NCBI GenBank assembly: GCA_018806915.1
Contig: JAGKQI010000094.1
Span: 1,198,882 to 1,262,881 of the forward strand
Direction: 5' to 3'
Source: Phytophthora colocasiae
Lineage: Eukaryota > Oomycota > Peronosporomycetes > Peronosporales > Peronosporaceae
DNA length: 64,000 nt
The position numbers and the translations under genes are program-made. The notes beneath the pieces are model-generated. The model had not been told where the DNA came from and ran no database searches. It saw nothing but the letters and a program-made list of their open reading frames with translations. Within the stretch, counting starts at the first letter, position 1, and every line of letters starts with the position of its first letter. Below, piece after piece: positions 55,955-64,000 of the stretch.

Positions 55955-56925
55955 ATGGAGCCAGAAGCATACGCTCACTTGACTCCGAGTCAGCGGGACA
56001 CGCTTAACAAGCTTACGTCCTTGCTGGGCCCCGAAGGTATGGCGCACCTTGCGTCCCAAGGGCCGGAGGCCGTCAACGCGCGTCTTGAGGCAGTTGCCTC
56101 GTACGAAAACGCTCCCGTTGAGCACATCCAACGGAATGTAAAAGGAGTTAACCCCGCTCCGAGAGCTAAGCCCGTCACGCTCAGCGTGAAGACCTTTCAC
56201 GGGCACGAAGGAGAGAACCTCCTGTTGTGGACCCGAGAGGTCGAAATGGCCATAGGAACCGCTATGCTCCAGTTGGAAGGCCAACGCGTGGCGTTCGCCA
56301 TCTCTAAGCTCGAAGGGCGAGCACGAGAATGGGCCTTGACGTCTGGGACGTCGGTAGAAATGGCCTTCCCACTTGGGGTGAGCTTAAGGTCAAGCTTACG
56401 CAAGTGTTTGCTCCGCCTAACCAGGCGTATCGCGTGCGGTCACGCTTCGCTTGCTTGCCGACAGGGCAAGAAGGACCTGGTGGACTATGTCCAGAGCTGC
56501 GCACGCTCATTGCCGGCATGGCTGCCGACCCTCTACCTGAGGTGGTCACCGTGACCATCTTCATGGAAGGTTTACGAGCTGGCGTGGCCAGAACGGAGGC
56601 ATTCCGTCAGAATCCTCGCACCTTCGAGGACGCTGTCAGCGTGGCATTGAATGCCGAACACAACTTTAAGTTGTCGAGGGTCGGTGCTAACAGCACAGGG
56701 TCCGGTGGACCCGAGCCCATGGACCTCAGCTATGCTGAAGATGAAGTAGCCGAGCTACGAGCTGCGGTGCAGCGTATGAGCACCCGCCGGTGCTACACGT
56801 GTAGTAGTTCCACACATCTGAGGCCCAACTGCCCTCTGCGCAAAGAGCGCGCCGGCCAAAATGGCCGCAACCCTGCCGCAGGTCCCGCTTTGGGCTCTGC
56901 TCAGGGAAACGACGGCTCCCAGTAG
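55955..56925 (+). pseudogene. Gag polyprotein (frameshifted)
   Basis: Structural capsid protein of the retrotransposon. From ATG 55955: MEPEAYAHLTPSQRDTLNK, then the capsid region LSVKTFHGHEGENLLLWTRE and LEGRAREWAL. At about 56340 the frame shifts, TWGELKVKLTQVFAPPNQAY resumes in another phase, and part of the following capsid helix is readable in two frames (ACRQGKKDLVDYVQ against ELRTLIAGMAADPL). A CCHC zinc knuckle, CYTCSSSTHLRPNC, lies near 56790-56832. Ends at 56925. At least two frameshifts. Confidence 0.8.
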
Positions 56926-56963
56926 ACGCGGGGCGGTCTACTGGGGAAGAACTGAGTTTTGCA

Positions 56964-57691
56964 GTGCGTGAGAGGCACTGGGGCTCAGCCCCGAAGAGCT
57001 CCGTGCTCTTGAACACGGAACGTGTGAGCAAGCAGGGCTTGCTGGTCGTCCAGGTGGACGTGAAGGGCTTCGAGAAGCCGTGGATCGTGTTGATCGATTC
57101 AGGGCGTCTGGCAACTATGTCCAGACGCTCCACCGTTGAGGTAGTCAGCAATATGCTGAGGCGCTTCGAGCGCGAAGAGGTGACACCGTCACTGTCCGTC
57201 TAGCGACGGGCGTCCGTGTCACGGTGGCCAAGGTCCCCATGGACCTGCGGCTGAAGTTCTTGGACTTCGATAGCGTGGAACGCTGCTTGGTCCTGGACCT
57301 GGATTCGAGGTACGACCTCATCCTTGGCATGGCGTGGCTGGAGCGCCACGAGCCATGGATTGATTGGAGGTCGAAGACCTTAGGTGCTACGCACTTCTCT
57401 CCTAGTGGAGCTTTGGCGAGTCATGAACCCACCTCTGCTAGGAAGCAGAAGCGCTATTGGCGCGAGCATCGAGCCGAGTCGGCTATGATGCTGGAAGTCG
57501 GTGTGTCCGAGTTGGTGGACAGCGCCGAGTGCGAGGACCGCAGTCCTGTTGAGCGCGTAGCGCTGGTTGACAGTGAGTCAACGTGTGGGCAAAGCTCACG
57601 TAACCCCTGTGGGGCGGCACGTACTCCGCCGAGTGACGCCGGTCATGGACCGTCACTGGATGCCGATGGCATCGGGCCTTACCAGCCGTGA
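56964..57691 (+). pseudogene. Retropepsin-like protease region (frameshifted)
   Basis: Aspartic protease that processes Gag-Pol. The active site LIDSG is at about 57090-57104. One base is missing straight after it: the next frame reads ASGNYVQTLHR as expected. After a further shift, DLRLKFLDFDSVERCLVLDL and YDLILGMAWLERHEPWIDW (57240-57365) give the C-terminal half. The remainder to 57691 is a linker that enters the minisatellite. Confidence 0.8.
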
Positions 57692-58010
57692 ACTGTGGGG
57701 CGGCACGTACTCCGTCGAGTGATACTGGTCGTGGACCAAGTCGATCGCTGAGTGTCTCTGACACTGGACCTGTTACGGTCATTGATTGTGCAGCGGCACG
57801 TACTCCGCTGAGCGGCATCGGTCGTCGACCGAGTGGATCGCAGAGTGTCACTGACACTGGGCCTGAAGGGCCGAAACCTGTGCGGCGGCACGTACTCCGT
57901 CTAGTGACGTCGGCGGTAGACCGAGTCAGTCGCTGAGTGTCACTGACACTGGGCCGGGCAAGGCCATAAACCTGTGCGGCGGCACGTACTCCGTCGAGTG
58001 GACGTTCGTC
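57608..58010 (+). repeat. Minisatellite of about 94 bp inside pol
   Basis: Five copies, starting at GGCGGCACGTACTCCG or a close variant near 57612, 57695, 57793, 57889 and 57983; inner copies also share CTGAGTGTC.CTGACACTGG. The period is not a clean multiple of three, so copy-number change would shift the frame between protease and reverse transcriptase. Confidence 0.8.
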
Positions 58011-58068
58011 GGCTGAGCGACGACGTCGTAAGGCCCTATGGGCGAGACGCTCTGCGTCTGAGTCGTCC

Positions 58069-59770
58069 GTGACGTCAAGTGTCAACGCACGGGAGGGCTG
58101 TGGGCAGCTATACACTCTGGTTGATGGAGTGGACGGCAGTGCCGAAGGCAGCGTCCTGCTGGACGGACTGCCGAGTGTTGACAAGCTCCTTGAGCTAGAA
58201 GAGATGTCGTTCGCCGACTTTGGCGATGCCTTGAAGGCTGGCGAACTCGCCGAGGTGGTCATCGTTCGACCTGAGGAGGAGTTAAACTCATCGTCCCTCG
58301 TAGACGAGTCCGTCTTGGCCGAGGTCGAGAGGCGCTGAGCGCCAGGGTGGATCGGAGATCCTCAAAGAATCCCTCGGATCCCTTCTACTCCTTGCTGAAG
58401 GAATATGGAGACGTTGTCTCAAAGGAACCACCGAGTGGCCTGCCTCCTGACCGAGGCGTTCGTCACGAGATCGACTTAGTTCCCGGAACTAAATACTGCG
58501 TGACCCGGCAGTGGCCTCTTCCTAAAGAGCAATGCGACGTCATTGACGCCTTCTTCCGTGCTAAGCACGCGGCGGGTCTCGTGCGCGAGAGCAAGTCTCC
58601 GCACTCCGCGCCAACGTTCTGTGTCAGAAAGCCGAATGGCAAGTGGCGTATCGTTCACGCTTTTAACAAGCTCAACGCTGCCACGATTCCGGCGCAGACG
58701 CCGATTCCTAGGAAGGATGTTCTTCAGAACAACATGGTGGGTTGCACCATGTACAGTGCGCTCGACTTAGTCGATGGCTACTATCAGCTGCTCATGCGAG
58801 CCGGTGATATTCCGCTTACAGCGGTGAGCACCCCGAGCGGTATGCTCTGGGAGTGGCTCGTCATGCCCCAAGGGCTGTCGAATGCGCCTGCAACGTTCAA
58901 TCGTCTAGTGACGCAGTTGTTCAGGCCCCTACGGGCATTCGCACAGACGTGCTTTGACGATGTGTTCGTCCACAGTCGTGCTGAGCACGGGAAGACTGAT
59001 GTCGAGGTGCACGTGGAACACGTGAGAGCAGTGCTCGAGTGCATGCGCACCAACAAGTTGTACGCCAACGCGGACAAGTGCGTCTTTGGCGCGGAAGAAA
59101 TCCCTTTCTAGGGTGCTTCATTGGGAAGCATGGCCTTCGTGCTGATCCAGCAAAGGTCAAGGCCATTGTGGACTGGCCGGTTCCCTTGAACCAGAAGGAC
59201 TTGCGTAAGTGGCTGGGCTTGGCCAACTACTTGCACAAATACAGCGAGAACTACGCTGAGTTGGCTCGGCCACTGTCGGATCTCCTTAAGAAGGATGCCG
59301 AATGGGTATGGCGTGCTGAAGCACGAGAGTGCGTTCACTCGTATCAGGATAGCCTGCTTCAGGCACCGATACTGGCGTTGCCAGACCCCGATCGTCCGTT
59401 CATCGTCGTCTGTGACGCCTCGGACTTTGCCATCGGCAGTGCTTTGCTACAAACGGACGCCGACGGGCGCGAACGCGTCATTGCGTTTGAGTCTCGGCAG
59501 CTCAAGGCTGCTGAGGAAGAACTATCCAGTTCATGACAAGGAGCTACTTGCGATGAAGTACGCTCTCGTCAAATTCAGGGTTCACCTGCTCGGCTCAAGC
59601 CGTTTGTGATCTACACGGATCATGCGTCACTACGCACAGCGACGCAGTCGCCTCACCTCTCGCAGAAGGATGGCCCGATGGCTCTCCTTCTTTGCGGAGT
59701 ATAACTTCAGAGGTGAAGTACAAGCCTGGCGAGGCAGAACGTCCTCGCTGACGCGTTATCACGTCGCCCG
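58069..59770 (+). pseudogene. Reverse transcriptase and RNase H
   Basis: Linker 58069-58338 (DKLLELEEMSFADFGDALK, LAEVVIVRPEEELN), then after a frameshift the RT at 58347-59111. RT landmarks: VRKPNGKWRIVHAFNKLN, motif A ALDLVDGYYQ, motif B PQGLSNAPATFNRL and motif C CFDDVFVHS, so both catalytic aspartates remain. A shift at about 59105 leads to GCFIGKHGLRADPAKV, LRKWLGLANYLHKYSENYA and the RNase H domain (FIVVCDASDFAIGSALLQTD, about 59400). At about 59520 another shift, then NYPVHDKELLAMKYALVKF and, after further shifts, FAEYNF-type sequence to about 59770. Enzyme motifs are intact but the reading frame is not. Confidence 0.88.
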
Positions 59771-59797
59771 GACTATGAGCTATCTCATGTCACCTCG

Positions 59798-60818
59798 GTG
59801 ACGTCGTCCGTGACGGACATGGTTCGAGCAGCGTACGCTCAGGACGACTCTTGTGTCGCGCTGCTTCAAGCTCTAGGGAGCGATGAGTTTAAGGACTCAA
59901 ATGTGACTTTGTCACGACGCCTAAAGGCGAGACTCCAACGCTATAGCCTGGAAGGCGGTCTGCTGTACTACAGCACGGGCCAGGATGACCCACCACGTGT
60001 GGTGGTTCCTCACGATGAGGACCTGAAGTATCGCATCCTCTATGAGGCCCACGACACGCCCACAAGCGGCCACCTCGGTCGCGAGAAGATTACTACGGCT
60101 CGGTGAGCTCCATGTACTGGTGGCCGAAGATGTACAAGTGGGTCAGCACATATGTGCACACGTGCGAGACGTGTCAGCGGGTTAAACCCTCGCCGCATGC
60201 GGCAGCGCCTTTGGCGAGCTTGCCTGTACCCTCTGGGTGTTGGCAGTCCATGAGTATGGACTTCGTGTTTGGCCTGCCGAAGGATACGGCAGGCAACACG
60301 GGCGTTGTGGTCTTTGCTGACCGTCTGAGCAAGATGGCTCACCTAGCGGCTGTGCCGGACACCGTCGATAGCGCTGGTACAGCGACGATGCTTTATCGAT
60401 CGGGTCTTCCGCCAGCATGGGCTGCCAGAGACTATTGTCTCGGATCGAGACCCCCGTTTCACGGGTCACTTCTGGACGTCCGTCTTCAAAGTGCTTGGCA
60501 CTCGACTGGACATGTCCACGGCGGATCATCCGCAGACCGACGGTCAGACTGAACGCGTGAACCGCGTCCTGGAGGACATCCTCCGCAGCGTATGCGCTGA
60601 AACGCCGAAGCGTTGGAGCGCTATGCTCCCTCTCGTTGAGTTCTCAATGAACAACGCGGTGCATGCCTCGACAGGCTTCACCCCGTTCTACGTGAACGGC
60701 CTTGCGCATCCGCGCGTCCCGCTCACTCCGCCACGCGGTGGCCTTGGGCGGTGGGGAGAGGCTGTGCCGTCGCTCGACTCCGAGCTTGCTGATGTCAGCC
60801 CCCTTGCTGTTCACAACA
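59798..60818 (+). pseudogene. Integrase (3' end lost to inversion)
   Basis: N-terminal lead-in LEGGLLYYSTGQDDPPRVVV, zinc-binding HDTPTSGHLGREK and, after a shift, YWWPKMYKWVSTYVHTCETC. The core has the first Asp in SMDFVFGLPKD, then a frameshift before the second (the phase with a SDRDPRFT-like segment is not the open one). The Glu region is TDGQTERVNRVLED (60540-60580). It runs on through MNNAVHASTGFTPFYVNGL and meets the inverted copy at about 60819. Confidence 0.82.
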
Positions 60819-63800
60819 GGGTGAAGCCTGTCGAGGCATGCACCGCGTTGTTCATTGAGAACTCAACGAGAGGAGCATAGCGCTCCAACGCTTCGGCGTT
60901 TCAGCGCATACGCTGCGGAGGATGTCCTCCAGGACGCGGTTCACGCGTTCAGTCTGACCGTCGGTCTGCGGATGATCCGCCGTGGACATGTCCAGTCGAG
61001 TGCCAAGCACTTTGAAGACGGACGTCCAGAAGTGACCCGTGAAACGGGGTCTCGATCCGAGACAATGGTCTCTGGCAGCCCATGCTGGCGGAAGACCCGA
61101 TCGATAAAGATCGTCGCTGTACCAGCGCCATCGACGGTGTCCGGCACAGCCATCTGAGCCATCTTGCTCAGACGGTCAACGAAGACCACAACGCCCGTGT
61201 TGCCTGCCGTATCCTTCGGCAGGAAGTCCATACTCATGGACTGCCAACACCCAGAGGTACAGGCAAGCTCGCCAAAGGCGCTGCCGCATGCGGCGAGGTT
61301 TAACCCGCTGACACGTCTCGCACGTGTGCACATATGTGCTGACCCACTTGTACATCTTCGGCCACCAGTACATGGAGCTCACCGAGCCGTAGGTCTTCTC
61401 GCGACCGAGGTGGCCGCTTGTGGGCGTGTCGTCGTGAGGATACGATACTTCAGGTCCCATCGTGAGGAACCACCACGTGGTGGGTCATAGCAGACCGCCT
61501 TCAGGCTATAGCGTTGGAGTCTCGCCTTTAGGCGTCGTGACAGAGTCACCTTTGAGTCCTTAAACTCATCGCTCCCTAGAGCTTGAAGCAGCGCGACACA
61601 AGAGTCGTCCTGAGCGTACGCTGCTCGAACCATGTCCGTCACGGACGACGTCACCGAGGTGAGAAACTCATAGTCCGGGCGACGTGATAACGCGTCAGCG
61701 AGGACGTTCTGCCTTGCCAGGCTTACTTCACCTCGAAGTTATACTCCGCAAGAAGGAGAGCCATCGGGCCATCCTCTGCGGAGAGGTGAGGCTGCTGTGC
61801 GTAGTGACGCATGATCCGTGTAGATCACAAACGGCTTGGAGCCGAGCAGGTGAACCCTGAATTTGACGAGCGTACTTCATCGCAAGCTCCTTGTCATGAA
61901 CTGGATAGTTCTTCTCAGCGGCCTTGAGCTGCCGAGACTCAAACGCAATGACGCGTTCGCGCCCGTCGGCGTCCGCTTGTAGCAAAGCACTGCCGATGGC
62001 AAAGTCCGAGGCGTCACAGACGACGATGAACGGACGATCGGGGTCTGGCAACGCCAGTATCGGTGCCTGAAGCAGGCTATCCTTGATACAGTGAACGCAC
62101 TCTCGTGCTCAGCACGCCATACCCATTCGGCATCCTTCTTAAGGAGATCCGACGGTGGCCGAGCCAACTCAGCGTAGTTCTCGTGCAGTAGTTGGCCAAG
62201 CCCAGCCACTTACGCAAGTCCTTCTGGTTCAAGGGAACCGGCCAGTCCACAATGGCCTTGACTTTGCTGGATCAGCACGAAGGCCATGCTTCCCAATGAA
62301 GCACCCTAGGAAAGGATTTCTTCCGCGCCAAAGACGCACTTGTCCGCGTTGGCGTACAACTTGTTGGTGCGCATGCACTCGAGCACTGCGTGTTCCACGT
62401 GTACCTCGACATCAGTCTTCCCGTGCTCAGCACGACTGTGGACGAACACATCGTCAAAGTACGTCTGTGCGAATGCCCGTAGGCCTGAACAACTGCGTCA
62501 CTAGACGATTGAACGTTGCAGGCGCATTCGACAGCCCCAGGGCATGACGAGCCACTCCCAGAGCATACCGCTCAGGGTGCTCACCGCTGTAAGCGGAATA
62601 TCACTGGCTCGCATGAGCAGCTGATAGTAGCCATCGACTAAGTCAGCGCACTGTACATGGTGCAACCCACCATGTTGTTCTGAAGAACATCCTTCCTAGA
62701 ATCGGCGTCTGCGCCGGAATCGTGGCAGCGTTGAGCTTGTTAAAAGCGTGAACGATACGCCACTTGCCATTCGGCTTTCTGACACAGAACGTTGGCGCGG
62801 AGTGCGGAGACTTGCTCTCGCGCACGAGACCCGCCGCGTGCTTAGCACGGAAGAAGGCGTCAATGACGTCGCATTGCTCTTTAGGAAGAGGCCACTGCCG
62901 GGTCACGCAGTATTTAGTTCCGGGAACTAAGTCGATCTCGTGACGAACGCCTCGGTCAGGAGGCAGGCCACTCGGTGGTTCCTTTGAGACAACGTCTCCA
63001 TATTCCTTCAGCAAGGAGAAGGGATCCGAGGGATTCTTGAGGATCTCCGATCCACTCCTGGCGCTCAGCGCCTTCTTGACCTCGGCCAAGACGGACTCGT
63101 CAACGAGGGACGATGAGTTTAACTCCTCTTCAGGTCGAACGATGACCACCTCGGCGAGTTCGCCAGCCTTCAGGCATCGCCAAAGTCGGCGAACGACATC
63201 TTCTAGCTCAAGGAGCTTGTCAACGCTCGTCCATCCAGGCGCTGCCGTCCACTCCAGAGTGTATAGCTGCCCAGCCCGTGCGTTGACACTTGACGTCACG
63301 GACGACTCAGACGCAGGCGTCTCGCCCATAGACTTACGACGTCGTCGCCTGGCCCGACACTCGGCAGTACGTGCCGCCCTTCGGCCAGTGTCGTGGCCCA
63401 GTGACTGACTCGGTCTACGCCGACACCTACGGGTACCACGCCACTCAGTGTCGGTGACGCTCTGCGATGATCGTGCGACCACGAACCCGCTTGACCGTAA
63501 CGGTCCAGTGTCAGAACACTCGGCGATCGACTGTCACGACCAATCGGAATACGGCCTGAGGCCGCCCCATCAGCGATCATGACGTGGCTGCCGTGGGGGC
63601 GTGGCTGGCGCGCTTGAGCGTCAACCAGCGCTATGCGCTCCGCTCGGCGCTGTCACCAACTCGGACGACTTAGCCATAGCCGACTCGGCTCGATCGCGCT
63701 TCTGCTTCCTAGCGGATGGGTTCATGACTCGAACCACTGGTGCGTAGCACCTGGTCTTCGACCTCAATCAATCCATGGCTCGTGGCGCTCCGGCCACGCC

Positions 63801-64000
63801 GTGCGATGATCGTACCTCGAATCCCGGTCAGACAAACGGCGTTCCACGCTATCGAGTCCAACTTCGACCATGGACTTGGCTGTGACACCGTCGCTGAACG
63901 GACGATGACAGTGTCACCTCTTCGCGCTCGAGCGCCTGCATAACTGACTAACAGTGGACATGGTTGCCAGACGCTCCGAATCGATGACGCTTCTCCAAAT
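60819..64000 (-). pseudogene. Inverted copy of the Ty3/Gypsy pol
   Basis: Mirror image of 57065-60683, running from integrase (60819) through RNase H (FIVVCDASDFAIGSALLQ, about 62030), RT (63050-62450) and linker to the protease active site near 63980; it continues beyond the window. Arms differ by many small indels and by contraction of the minisatellite (63300-63740). In this arm the linker and RT are joined in a single frame (279 codons, 63482-62643), whereas the left arm is shifted there. Motif A DNA is damaged near 62640. Confidence 0.88.

Larger units (their letters stand above)
55476..60818 (+). mobile_element. Ty3/Gypsy retrotransposon, decayed
   Basis: The element starts with TGTAACGGGG exactly where the satellite stops. 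Order: LTR, gag, protease, reverse transcriptase, RNase H, integrase, the Ty3/Gypsy order. Many single-base frameshifts. The 3' end is not reached because the integrase turns into an inverted copy of pol at about 60819. No chromodomain seen. Confidence 0.85.

Overview
The window looks like a gene-poor, transposon-rich piece of a eukaryotic nuclear genome, most likely an oomycete of the Phytophthora/Peronosporales type. The reasons are short GT-AG introns (54 to 135 nt) with CTAAC-like branch points, and a mix of Helitron, PIF/Harbinger, multi-exon PiggyBac with a cysteine-rich tail, chromodomain Ty3/Gypsy and a second Ty3/Gypsy family. The organism is inferred, not proven. I saw no bacterial-style operon, rRNA, tRNA or CRISPR array.

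Layout. 0-2.1 kb: broken Helitron Rep fragment with its N-terminal region present twice. 2.2-3.6 kb: an unrecognised fragment and a three-exon gene of unknown function with one in-frame stop. 4.06-4.65 kb: small Harbinger relic. 5.0-7.2 kb: decayed PiggyBac gene (minus). 7.34-17.70 kb: a complex block bounded by inverted arms of about 1.36 kb, holding three tandem 1.99-kb units that look like LTR plus leader plus coiled-coil gag, then a divergent copy invaded by a GA microsatellite. 17.7-24.1 kb: truncated chromovirus (RNase H tail, integrase, chromodomain) followed by a long reading frame on the opposite strand and an LTR-like tail. 24.2-25.6 kb: relic of an ABCA-type ABC transporter, the clearest host-gene remnant. 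26.6-28.1 kb: broken zinc-finger gene. 28.33-30.35 kb: complete Harbinger element with matching 3-bp target duplication. 30.36-30.70 kb: three 117-bp tandem repeats. 30.72-34.31 kb: PiggyBac element with TTAA ends, terminal inverted repeats and an open five-exon transposase gene. 35.1-55.5 kb: satellite array of about 24.6 units of 829 bp. 55.5-64.0 kb: Ty3/Gypsy element inserted at the satellite edge, whose pol then folds back as an inverted copy running off the window.

The window is thus layered mobile DNA. Two cut-and-paste elements (Harbinger 28.3 kb, PiggyBac 30.7 kb) look recent because their boundaries and transposase frames are intact. The LTR elements, older PiggyBac, Helitron and host fragments are decayed. 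Inverted and tandem duplications at 7-18 kb and 57-64 kb are either genuine foldback rearrangements or assembly joins; read-level evidence is needed to tell.
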